From Aplectana chamaeleonis (lineage: Eukaryota; Nematoda; Chromadorea; Rhabditida; Cosmocercidae): a stretch of 64,000 nucleotides of DNA. Under the pieces are notes generated by a model. It saw nothing but the letters and a program-made list of their open reading frames with translations. It had not been told where the DNA came from and did no database searches. Below, in pieces: positions 55,901-62,759 of the stretch; position 1 is the stretch's first letter, and the number at the start of each line of letters is the position of its first letter. Location of the stretch: positions 162,579 to 226,578 of the forward strand of contig JAPDOI010001074.1 in NCBI GenBank assembly GCA_029168955.1. The letters are read 5' to 3'. The position numbers and the translations under genes were made by a program.

Positions 55901-57886
55901 CAGCGACCCATGCCACAGATCTGCCGCATTTTAAATCTATCGCTGTCGCAGTGTGTTGTATAGCGGAGAGCGACAATGGCAGGAACAGTTTCCGGAATAT
56001 TTGCAGCATTTCAGCCCACCGCGACACGCTGCGACGGACGCGCGGCAACTGTTTCTGAGGCGGCCAACGCCGTGGCTCCGAAGCTGGTCCTGCCGCGATT
56101 TATGATTAATTTCATAACTGTCGCTTATGACAGCGACAAAGTGAGCCATTCAACTAAAGGGCTGGAGCTCAGCGACAGGCGATCGCTGTCGCTGTGCAGA
56201 GCGACGCGACCGTGTGTAGCAAAATTATACCATACCCCTAATGCAGACTCCCTCTACAATCAGTGATTAATCAATATGTCCTCCTGCAAGGCAAACCTCA
56301 GAAACAAAGTGTGGGAATTCCGTATAGTTGAACAGTAGACCCTCCTTGTAAACTGTTGAGAGTGGGCTCGCATTTCCTTCGAATGAGCTACATATACAGG
56401 AGGAAGCCGCTCTAGCACGTCCTTATACAGGAATTCACCTTGGTAAGCCCCCTCTGGCTAATTCTAGGGTTCAACAGTGGCTGGATACGCAACGAATCTC
56501 AACCAAAAGTCTAGCTTTCCCATTCTGAGCCTTTCCTCCATTCAGGTATGATCCCCTTGAACCTGTTGGCTATGACGGGAAATGTAGGCATCGGACCACC
56601 AGTCCACCAAACTTTAGCCACTCAAGTTTAGGCAATTTTCGAGGGATCAAAACTCCGTTCATACGGTGTTTTCTGCAAAGCCAGAGATATCACGGTGTCC
56701 AGCGTGTGACCTTCCTCAAGATGGTCCTCGTACCGGCAAAAGCCGAAACTCTTCCCGTTACCCAAAACTTCGATGCAACGTATGATACGCCCATTTCGAC
56801 GGTGTTGCTATACTTATGCGTAGCACTGTATGGAAGCATTCTAGAATGGGCACAGCGAATGCAGCGCAAATTTCTGCCGAAAGGAACATACATGGGGCGT
56901 CTTGTTCATAGTTAGGATCAGAACTTTTCTGGTGCAAAATATCACGTTGCCCCCCTAGGAGATGCCTACCCTTAGAACTCTAACCAAGCTTTTTCACAAT
57001 AGCACAGAAGTGTTAACAGAGCTAATCCTATGATAATTCAACGCAACTTTGGGTAGCAAATTGAATGACTGCGAGAAAATACTCATACATATGGAGGGCC
57101 GGAAATGGTGTAAAAATATCCTTTCTGAAACGTAATAGATTAGAATCAACTTCAGGAGGGAGCTGGATTCCTTTTGTACTGTTAGTCGATATATCCTAAT
57201 TTGGTATATTTTGTTCAGTAAGAAGGAGCATAGAGTTGACTGAATAATTGTTCATCCTAATAATAATCGAATATTCGAATAATTCGATTGAATCGAATAT
57301 TCAAAAAAGTGGGTTAGTCGGGTTACTCGAATATTCAAATATTCAAATGTAGATTGTTCGAATCATTCGTTTATTCGAACATTCAAAAGTTGATTATTCG
57401 AATTATTCGTTAATTTGATTTTCAGAACGATTTACTCGAATACATTCGTTCACTCAATCATGCGAAAAAAATTACAACACTCTAGTATGCACCTCAAGGT
57501 ACGTATTAGGCGGGATGAGGTATTACTTCTGCCCGCTACTACATGTACCGAGTTTAAAAAGGAAAATCAATTGGAATAATTCTAAATATTCTTGAATGTT
57601 TGAATTGACTGACATGGGCATCGCAACTAATAGCAGTTTACAGATTATTCTACGTATAATTAATAATTTTATTCATATTCAAAATTTTTTTGCAGTTCAC
57701 TATTAGTTTCTGTGTACTTAGTTTCTGTGTACCTATCGTGAAAAGAGCACAATAAGCTTGGGCTCGGGATATGCTTTGATAACCCACTATGCCGTCCCTA
57801 TTAACAATTTCTTCAATAAACTTACTGAATGTACTGGATGAAACGAGATGTAGTGAGGTGAATAATAGTGAAACCCGAAGTATCAT
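37855..57886 (-). CDS. Gene 1: secreted three-PAN/Apple-domain protein, complete model
   Basis: Eleven minus-strand coding exons: 57886-57826, 52363-52239, 52177-52102, 51991-51914, 51824-51679, 51616-51496, 50528-50401, 48293-48137, 42318-42179, 41399-41243 and 37904-37855. They total 1239 nt, 412 residues plus stop, and the splice phases agree at every junction. Order: 20-residue hydrophobic signal peptide, PAN1 (about residues 21-114), basic then Thr-rich linker (about 115-203), PAN2 (about 204-299), PAN3 (about 300-396) and a short tail ending in LRRSAD. Each PAN has six cysteines in the family pattern, for example DCLNYC then TCQLYG then GVC in PAN1. PAN/Apple domains bind proteins or sugars outside the cell; nematode NOAH and LET-653 proteins of the apical matrix carry them beside ZP domains. 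No ZP domain or membrane anchor is seen, so a secreted matrix or adhesion role is inference. Weakest splice sites: the acceptors of exons 3 and 9 (TTTAAG) and the donor of exon 6 (GTTTGT). An extra small exon between exons 8 and 9 is not excluded. Confidence 0.8.
38087..41202 (+). mobile_element. Full-length RTE-type LINE in the last intron of gene 1
   Basis: Flanked by AGGGCTTAGAT at 38076-38086 and 41203-41213, an 11-bp target duplication. The 3' end is a (TGAG)n tail at 41184-41202, typical of RTE elements. It carries endonuclease and reverse transcriptase coding in the plus direction, antisense to gene 1. It belongs to a different subfamily from the LINE at 26.5 kb. Confidence 0.9.
38181..41179 (+). 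pseudogene. LINE endonuclease/reverse transcriptase ORF, broken, ADD box deleted
   Basis: The frame starts at ATG 38181 and reads RFAVWNV, then a TGA at 38343 where Arg is expected. It continues from 38346 to 39944 with ALSELRISG, VAIYAPTEPSS, GDFNARVG, LDYVLMS and GTDHYLL (endonuclease). A one-base loss near 39920 shifts the frame; RT motifs EEQAGFRTGRS, FIDFKSAFDC and GVRQGDVISPLLFN follow. The reading breaks at 40387 and resumes at 40403 (VALVASSYGLRINQEKTKVM, KYLGSVVQ, YGSETWTQLK). The segment that should hold the catalytic ADD box is absent, so this copy is dead and carries an internal deletion. Confidence 0.85.
41243..42318 (-). CDS. Gene 1 exons 9-10: PAN domain 3
   Basis: Exon 9 (42318-42179, 140 bp, phase 1 to 0) encodes DCSAETPYIVYPGKQM and ends ACVAECIDNKKCK with a GTATGT donor. 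Exon 10 (41399-41243, 157 bp, phase 0 to 1) encodes AVTYKIGLCILHG, later MVIENGCQL, and ends at a GTGAGT donor. It has six cysteines. It resembles the last PAN of gene 3 most closely: the N-half exon is also 140 bp there, and the closing motif is VMIENGC. The exon 10 donor leads into the intron that now holds a 3.1-kb LINE. Confidence 0.8.
42520..42760. mobile_element. Partial MITE family F6
   Basis: Contains GGACGAGTTGTCTCAGGCC and GAGCGAGTCAGGATAAGGAG, as in the full F6 copy at 52700. Ends not found. Confidence 0.55.
42761..43580. other. Unassigned sequence upstream of exon 9
   Basis: 42770-42920 has GC-rich inverted blocks (GCGAGGTGGTGGC, GTGGTGGCCACC) of foldback type. No coding recognised. 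Confidence 0.35.
43580..44180. repeat. AT-rich TTCGAA/GAACGAA degenerate satellite
   Basis: About 450 bp (43720-44170) consists of irregular repeats of GAACGAACCTTTCGAAAAAT and its variants in both orientations. The open frames there are low-complexity artefacts. Similar short stretches occur at 36650-36800 and 57240-57470. Confidence 0.65.
44181..45110. other. Gene 1 intron, nothing identified
   Basis: Within the 5.8-kb intron between exons 8 and 9; AT-rich, with poly-C and poly-A runs at 44199-44213. Confidence 0.35.
45136..45205 (+). ncRNA. tRNA-derived SINE head (pol III promoter)
   Basis: GGTTCGACTCC at 45186-45196 matches the B box of tRNA genes exactly, and CGCGGTGCAGTTG at 45140-45152 resembles an A box about 35 bp upstream, normal tRNA spacing. 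The flanks do not fold as a clean tRNA acceptor stem and unrelated sequence follows, so a SINE rather than a functional tRNA is proposed. Confidence 0.5.
45443..45626. mobile_element. Partial MITE family F6
   Basis: Contains TGTTATACAGGAGGGGTCTA and ends GGGTGTACTGCATCTTT, abutting the next F6 copy. Confidence 0.6.
45627..46112. mobile_element. MITE family F6
   Basis: Starts AAAGGCACAGTACACCCTC and ends GGGTGTCTTGTGCCTT. The interior contains AGATATAAGCGACCACCAC. It abuts an F3 copy at 46113. Confidence 0.7.
46113..46583. mobile_element. MITE family F3, diverged
   Basis: Starts AAAGGCAATGTTCGCAAC and ends ATTGTGAACACTTCCTTT. The interior matches 17402-17835 (GTGTGAAACACTA, GGGGATACGGTCG). 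Confidence 0.7.
47048..47545. mobile_element. MITE family F6, diverged
   Basis: Contains AGATATAAGCGACCACCAT and ends GGTGTTCTGTTCCTTT, abutting another F6 copy. Confidence 0.6.
47546..48027. mobile_element. MITE family F6
   Basis: Starts CAAGGCATAGTACACGCTCA and ends TGGGTTTCCTGGGCCTTC. The interior contains GAGATATGAGCGACCACCAC. Confidence 0.65.
48137..50528 (-). CDS. Gene 1 exons 7-8: PAN domain 2
   Basis: Exon 7 (50528-50401, 128 bp, phase 1 to 0) encodes ECQKREKVSYFVIFGYRL and ends SSCVMYCTQNI before a GTGAGT donor. Exon 8 (48293-48137, 157 bp, phase 0 to 1) carries ISCYSANYDPIEEKCYLYG and ends FADKFCVE. Cysteine order and spacing match PAN1 and PAN3. The 2.1-kb intron between the halves holds GC-rich repeats and a small TATA-associated ORF region. 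The next coding exon identified is 42318-42179, so PAN2 and PAN3 may be joined directly. Confidence 0.78.
48520..49870. repeat. GC-rich repeat cluster inside gene 1 intron
   Basis: Blocks such as AATTCATACT, GCGCATCACGCGCTGGCGTT and GCGGAGCGGGCGT at 48870-49190 recur at 58420-58535, and 48560-48740 resembles 60700-60830 (GGTGCGGAGCGGAGG). 49320-49870 has GCGC-rich irregular repeats. No gene. Confidence 0.5.
49946..50240 (-). CDS. Weak candidate: small intronless ORF region with TATA box, inside gene 1 intron
   Basis: On the minus strand GATATAAAGGGCGCC (around 50210) looks like a TATA box, followed by frames such as MPALKGDFESHFGGQHIF and, in another frame, GGWFLTADHGNDYVLVVDP. Composition is unlike the AT-rich intron. 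All frames are short and no family is recognised; a repeat is equally possible. Confidence 0.2.
51496..51824 (-). CDS. Gene 1 exons 5-6: basic then Thr-rich linker
   Basis: Exon 5 (51824-51679) starts PKRGYKQRPRQY after a TTTTCCAG acceptor and ends in SERLTTT. Exon 6 (51616-51496) starts TTATASTEPPTTF after a TTTTCAG acceptor. The intron between them is 62 bp. The Thr/Pro/Ser-rich stretch looks like an O-glycosylated spacer between PAN1 and PAN2 (inference). KRGYKQRPR could be a basic processing site. Exon 6 reaches a TAG five bases past the proposed GTTTGT donor, so an isoform ending here is conceivable; the phase-1 donor and the matching phase of exon 7 favour continuation. Confidence 0.65.
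51914..52363 (-). CDS. Gene 1 exons 2-4: PAN domain 1
   Basis: Exon 2 (52363-52239, 125 bp, phase 1 to 0) encodes KCFLF and, near its end, GDCLNYC. Exon 3 (52177-52102, 76 bp, phase 0 to 1) encodes DGCSSVVYHKAHSTCQLYG. Exon 4 (51991-51914, 78 bp, phase 1 to 1) encodes FYVRTSWIGVCQDK. The six cysteines and the CQLYG strand match the PAN/Apple fold. Its C-terminal half is split by an extra phase-1 intron that PAN2 and PAN3 lack. Donors are GTGAGT, GTAAGT and GTGAGA; the exon 3 acceptor is an unusual TTTAAG. Confidence 0.78.
52570..52690. repeat. Partial copy of the TATAC-ended MITE
   Basis: TTGTACACTTTGTCGCTATC and ATGAGCGACAGGCATG match the beginning of the element at 10721. Confidence 0.5.
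52700..53185. mobile_element. MITE family F6, full copy
   Basis: Starts AAAGGCACAGGACACCCAA and ends GAGGGTGTACTGTGCCTTT. Interior GGACGAGTTGTCTCGGGCC and CACGTGTTATACAGGAGGGG. It lies in the first intron of gene 1. Confidence 0.75.
53186..54480. other. Gene 1 first intron, no gene assigned
   Basis: A minus-strand frame at 53724-53906 (YGACLEALNNEVVYISQF) is open but lacks matching splice phases. TGTGGACACGCGGTCC occurs at 53266 and 54418. Confidence 0.35.
54485..54689. repeat. Foldback repeat of about 205 bp
   Basis: AAAGGACATGGTG on the left pairs with CACCATGTCCTTT on the right, and CTGGCACTTTGCCAGATTTC pairs with GAAATCTGGCAAAGTGCCAG. Confidence 0.8.
54690..54880. repeat. Partial copy of the TATAC-ended MITE
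   Basis: CACATACTGCAAATGTG, CTGTCGCTGTGCAGCG and GCGACAGCGACAGG match the interior of the element at 10721-10990. Confidence 0.5.
54888..55376. mobile_element. MITE family F5, intact
   Basis: Ends AAGGCAGTGTTCACGATAAT and ATCGTGAACACTGCCTT. It provides the empty site for the F1 insertion in the other F5 copy. Confidence 0.8.
55723..55852. repeat. Small foldback
   Basis: TAAGGCTGGGATCATACTTT pairs with AAAGCATGATCCCGGCCTAA. The middle (CATATCGATTTCCTGTCGAT) resembles 5970-6050. Confidence 0.6.
55858..56231. mobile_element. TATAC-ended MITE, longer copy
   Basis: Starts ATATACTTCTGCGAC and ends TAGCAAAATTATACC. The interior contains CAGCGACAGCGAC, GTCGCTTATGACAGCGACAA and AGCAGAGCGACGCGACC-like blocks shared with 10721-10990. 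Confidence 0.55.
56232..57240. other. Gene 1 first intron, diverged MITE-like sequence
   Basis: 56600-56730 contains AACTCCGTTCATACGG and GAGATATCACGGTG, reminiscent of F1 and F6 interiors. No coding supported. Confidence 0.35.
57240..57470. repeat. TTCGAAT-rich low-complexity stretch
   Basis: Runs of GAATATTCGAATAATTCG and ATTCGAATTATTCG lie about 360 bp downstream of the gene 1 signal-peptide exon, in its first intron. Confidence 0.6.
57826..57886 (-). CDS. Gene 1 exon 1: signal peptide
   Basis: The exon encodes MILRVSLLFTSLHLVSSSTF and then a clean GTAAGT donor in phase 1. One basic residue is followed by a Leu-rich core and a Ser-rich cleavage region, which is typical of a secretory signal. 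The next exon enters in phase 1 and starts the first PAN domain within three residues, so the mature protein begins almost at the domain. The first intron is about 5.5 kb and full of MITEs. Confidence 0.75.
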
Positions 57887-57912
57887 GGTGTCTCGAGGGC
57901 GCACTGAGAACG

Positions 57913-57924
57913 AGATCGCTGAAA
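57913..57924 (-). promoter_or_regulatory. Probable trans-splice (spliced-leader) or 5'UTR acceptor of gene 1
   Basis: A CTGTTTCAG acceptor on the minus strand ends 32 bases upstream of the gene 1 start codon. No coding exon is needed upstream, because the signal peptide begins in the exon that follows. This is the usual place for a nematode SL acceptor; a 5'UTR intron is the alternative. Confidence 0.5.
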
Positions 57925-58419
57925 CAGTGAAAGCGCGAAAAGGCCACGCCAATGACCTAAATTATTCAATCCAAACAGGGACTTTGGGTTCCACATAATA
58001 ATTTAATCTGTTTCTCTAATCTACCAAATCTAAAACATTGTATACCTGCGATTACCACAAGGCAGATTCAGGAGAAAGCAAGAATTTCTAGTCTTCCCTT
58101 TGTTCAGCGGTTTTCTCATGCTCGAGAGTAGCATACAGATGAGTGGAAGTTGATGGAATACACGTAATCTCGTTGCGATTCCTGGCGATCAACTCTTTCT
58201 TTCTCAGAAGTCGATTGAGGAAATTCCGCTCCGAAAAGCAGTTCGCAGTGATTTTTCCGCGGTTCTTCCAACGTAGCTGTTATATCGGATACTAGATCTC
58301 CCATCATATAGGGAAAACTCGAAAACTAAATCTCTCGGGAACGATGCCTTCAAGTGTAAGGATGACCACGATTGAATTTTATGTAAGAGCAATGAAACAA
58401 ATTATGGAAAAGCCACTAC

Positions 58420-58535
58420 AGGCGCTCCCGCCATGGCGGAGCGGGCGTGGCCCCAGGTCATTCATACTCTAACGCCACGCTCGCGCGTCACGCGCGCACG
58501 GCGCTGGCGTTAAGAAATATGAATAGCTCCTTGGA
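58420..58535. repeat. GC-rich dispersed repeat
   Basis: GGCGGAGCGGGCGTGG and CGCACGGCGCTGGCGTT recur at 48880-49190. Confidence 0.55.
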
Positions 58536-58568
58536 AGAGCAGTGATGTATCCTTGATCATCTGAGGCC

Positions 58569-58751
58569 TCAAATGCGCTCTTCCCCAGAAGCTCGCGTTC
58601 CTTGGCATTTTGCTGTGAATCTCTTGCCTTCGATCGAGTTCGTTTAATGTTGGTCCCGAGTGAAATCGAGCAGATGCGTCACTTTGTATCCGACATTTAT
58701 GTAGATCCACGTAGAGTAGCTCTCAGCGACCGAAACAGTCAACTTAGAAGG
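58569..58751 (+). CDS. Weak candidate exon on the plus strand
   Basis: Open frame reading MLVPSEIEQMRHFVSDIY and DPRRVALSDRNSQLRR up to a strong AAG|GTACGT donor. No good acceptor or partner exon was found, and a minus frame across the same bases is also open. Confidence 0.2.
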
Positions 58752-58759
58752 TACGTTCT

Positions 58760-59960
58760 TCTGACTACATGGCATTCTTTCGCGCTCTGGGGCAGGAAGG
58801 TGCATTTTTCGATTCTTTGGTTTCTTCGTTTTTTTTCCTTTTAATCAAAAAAAAAACAACATCAAAAAAAAACGAGAAAAAGTGAAAGGTATTAGGTGCT
58901 GATGTGATTTGCAGTCTTTCCTCCGCTGCCCCAAACGTGTGTAGCAACTTTGCACTCTTAAATCCTAGCTCAGCTTAATAGCTAAGCACGATCGTCGAGG
59001 ATAATGCGCGGCCGTGAGCTGCAAGAAACAATCGATTTTATAGATTTTCTTCTGGATTAGCAGAACACGTTCTATGTTTGTATCGTTCCACCCACCGAAA
59101 ATGGCTGAACGGAAGCCTAGTGCGAGACACTACTTCAGATAAAAACAGCCCACTTCCCGCCGGCCAAGTCGGGCTAGTCGACTTCGCGCGGCTCCAATTT
59201 TGTGGGCGTGGCACAGGACCCCACTTCCCGCGGAGAGAGAGGCTTTCCCATCGTCCCGCGGAGTGTCGGCCGGCAGTCGACTATTCCTGGGGGTCATCGA
59301 ACACTCACTCATCGATTCCCACTTTAATATCATCATTGCACCACCCACTAGAGTGGAGCCAATGAACGATTGCTGAGTACGCTGTGTTGAGACTCTTTCC
59401 AAAACCCGCGCTCTGTGCGACGCTGGTCTTGGCCAGGTGAACCGCTGTCCGTTAATGGCATCTGCGAATGGTATGACTGGGACGGGAGACTTTGAGTACA
59501 CCTGCTAGCGGCTGTCAGCAAGCCGGCTGTCAGTAATACTGTAGGATACTGTAGTTTGTATTATTGATACCTGAGATGGTATCCTATCCCCTCTCCTTCC
59601 ATGCCAGTGACCCAAACGGGGTCACGTGGCTGTGCTATCCGCATTATCGACCAAATTTGAATCGTGACGCCCTCTCTTCTTGGCTCACTGCCAATTCTAC
59701 CAATATGGGCTAGAATTTCATAGGAGGTATGAAGCTGGGGTAGTTTTTCAAGCTTAATATATCTGTAATGGTTTTAAAACTCAAGCGAGGTTCTGTTTCA
59801 ACGCACTTTGATTTCAATCAGGTATTCTAGGGCTCTACCTGGGTGAAAGTTAAATTGCAGAAGTTTAAGTATTTATTACATGGAATTTATAACATTTTTA
59901 CATGCAAATTATTACATTATGACATGCAGATTATTTCATTATTACATGCGAACTATTACA
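58760..59960. other. No gene recognised
   Basis: Contains GC-rich direct and inverted blocks (CCCACTTCCCGC at 59150 and 59220) and AT-rich sequence with repeated TTATTACATG units at 59870-59955. Confidence 0.35.
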
Positions 59961-59964
59961 GTAT

Positions 59965-60419
59965 TAAAGGCAGTGTTCACGATGATCATTCTCGTTGACT
60001 ATCCACAGTGAAATGATAGGCGAGAAGGATCCTAGGCTCCCAGTGTCGAAAGAACGGTAGAAAACGAGCCAGGAGCAGCAAAATGACGGCTGCAAACAAG
60101 CGTTTTGGTGCCCCAGACACGCCCCGTGCCCCAGATCCGCCCCTCGAAAGGAACAAATGAAGACTCAGTTTATAGGAATGATCAAGGATGTGAAGGAAGT
60201 GTTGATAAGTGAGCTGTTTGCTTCATTGCACTGATAGGTATCATACTTCTAGCGGTCAATTCCTCGACGCTCAAAAATCAACGTAAACAAGGGAGGGCCT
60301 ATTTTAGCTCAAAAACGCGTTTTTCGTGTTCTTTTTAAGCATGCCTTGCTATATGGGGCACCAGACCTTCTGTAAACCGTGGAGATATCTGAAGTGAAAT
60401 TTATCGTGAACACTGCCTT
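59965..60419. mobile_element. MITE family F4
   Basis: Ends AAGGCAGTGTTCACGATGAT and ATCGTGAACACTGCCTT, flanked by TA. The interior matches 18052-18486. Confidence 0.8.
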
Positions 60420-61584
60420 TAAATTTCAGAAAATCCATTTCATGAATTATCAGTTTTATCAGTTTCTATTTATTAAAATTAATTTCAAGAAATTTCATGA
60501 ATTCACGAAAAAAATGGATAAATTGGTAAAAGAATGAGTTCCGTCGAAAACGATTCCGTCGAATATTTGGGGAGAAAAGAACAGCGCAAATTTATGTTGA
60601 CTAACTAACCTGTCTCCTGTTGAGCTAACAATAAGTTTGGCTGCAAATAGAAGTCCATAGGTAAGTTGTTCAAAAAGCTAAGGTGATACGGATACTGGCT
60701 GTAAAACGGCGAAATTCACATGGTTCCTACGCATGCTGGTGCGGAGCGGAGGTTAGAGACAGTGAGAGAGCGGGGGCAGACGGAGGCAGAGGCGTCGCGC
60801 GCGCCGCTCGCGCCTCGAATGAAGTGAATTGCGACGTTTTATAGAGGGTACGTGATTGATGATGAGCAATCCTTCCCCATTGGATATATTTACGCATATT
60901 TTTTTTGAAAATTTCTCTCTTCAATTCCGGAATGAATTTGGAATTTTCACGCTTCAAGAATCATTTCATTGAACTCAGCACATTTCATTTGCTATAACTC
61001 GTTTTTGGAGCGACATTTTTGCGTTTTTAAAAATTTGAAATTTTTTAAAAAATTTATAATTTGTTCCAGTAATCGTTAATGAGAGAATTCATCTAGTGTT
61101 GCTGAGCAGTCGATCACAAGATGGCCAGCTCCTGTGTGAGAGTAATCTCGAGGGTCATGAGCTGTCAATATGTAATCTGGGGTCATGAGCTAGCTGTCAG
61201 GGTATAGCTTACTTGTTAATAGCAGTTCAAGATGAAATCTCCAGAAGCGTATTTTTGAAATTTTGTTCTAACAGATCTTAACTTAAAGGGTGATTTTTAG
61301 ATGTGCCGTGAATTGATTTTGGACTGTCTTCTTTCAGTCATCAGATTAGCCATAAGGCAATGGAAGAAGGGCCGCAGAGTGCTTGTTCGCCGTGTACGGG
61401 CGGGCAGTCAACGAAACGGCGCTGCCGACTACTGCCCGCGACCGATCTATAGGCCTTCCGCGGGAGGGGTTACGGGACGTCGGATAGTGGTACCGCGGGA
61501 AGAGTGATGTCTCTATCTGAGTACGATTCTATGCTGTGGGCACGTCACGACCCTCAATTTCTGAACGATAACACGATAATACTA
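60420..61584. other. No gene recognised
   Basis: 60710-60830 shares the GGTGCGGAGCGGAGG block with 48600-48680. Open frames are short and unsupported. Confidence 0.35.
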
Positions 61585-61875
61585 ACAAGGGACGTGTACG
61601 AAGCGTAAGACGCATCTGTGGAAACAAATCGTACGGTCAGTATCTCTTGGGCATCCATAGTAAAACTTCACAGTATATCGTTCCGAGCCGCTGGTTTTGA
61701 GAAAGTGTAAGCTCAAGACGGTCGTTTCTTTTGTACCTCCCAGAACGCACAGCATTCTTTCCAAAATCGAAAAACGGACCTCATAATCGTGTTCAGCGCC
61801 CAAAACAATCCCCTGAGCAATGTTTGGATGGAAGTGCATTCTCCGAACTTCGACAGACTGATGGCGACCGGCATA
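61585..61875. repeat. Dispersed repeat, copy at 61.6 kb
   Basis: Same block order as 23190-23480. Confidence 0.55.
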
Positions 61876-61884
61876 GGAAACCGA

Positions 61885-62269
61885 GAAAAGTACTTTTCAG
61901 TTTTTCTGCTGATCTCGGAGAGAGTCACATTCTGATCACAGCGGTATGCCTGAGTTTCATCAGGCCTGTATTTCTCTTCGATCGCAATCGTTGGGCAAGA
62001 GCGAGTCAGAATAAGGAGACAGTCCGGCGATGGACTGAAGAATGTTGACTTGTTGAGAATTCATCCATTCATATCGCCACTATGAGTTCGAAAATCTGGT
62101 ACGAGGTTCGGCCCGTGGTGGTGAGCGAAGGAGGTCGGGCCTGTGGTGGTCGCTTATATCTCGCTTATTCGGAGGAACTGAGATATTGCACCTTGCACGT
62201 GTTATACAGGAGGGGCCATACAATCAAATAAAAATCACAAATTTCATGTAGAAGGGTGTACTGTGCCTT
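61885..62269. mobile_element. MITE family F6, missing one end
   Basis: Contains GATCTCGGAGAGAGTCACA, GTGTTATACAGGAGGGGCC and the end GAAGGGTGTACTGTGCCTTT. It abuts an F1 copy at 62270. Confidence 0.65.
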
Positions 62270-62758
62270 TAAAGGCAGTTTTCATGATAAAAAATGTGTT
62301 CCAGTTTCCACTAGGAATAGGTAGTGGAGGGGCACACTGAAACGTTGACGTCGAAAGAACGCATGAAAGCGAGCCAGGAAAAGCTTCAAAACAGCCCGAA
62401 GTTGCCACTTTGAACGCAAGGCAAACCCCAAAAGCGCAACACACGCCTACATACGTGAACAACTGAATGCTCAAGATCGTGAGATGAGCGATGATTTCCA
62501 ATCATTAGCCCCGTTCTTCCCTTCATTCTCAACTTCTCTCTTTGTTCAGGTCGGCTAGCTCTGATCGGTTGTAAATTGCGGAAGTTACGAGCCTCGGACA
62601 ACTCGTCCACCATGTTTCCTTAGCTCAATTTTTGAGGGACCATAACTCCGTTCCCAGAAGGTCTTGTACGATTTCAGAGACACCATTGGAGCATGTGGCC
62701 GTTTTTAAGATAGGCGGGTAAACAGAAAAAAAGATTTTTATCGTGAACACTGCCTTTA
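62270..62758. mobile_element. MITE family F1
   Basis: Full F1 copy; its left end directly abuts an F6 terminus, sharing the TTTAAAGG junction. Confidence 0.75.
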
Positions 62759-62759
62759 A

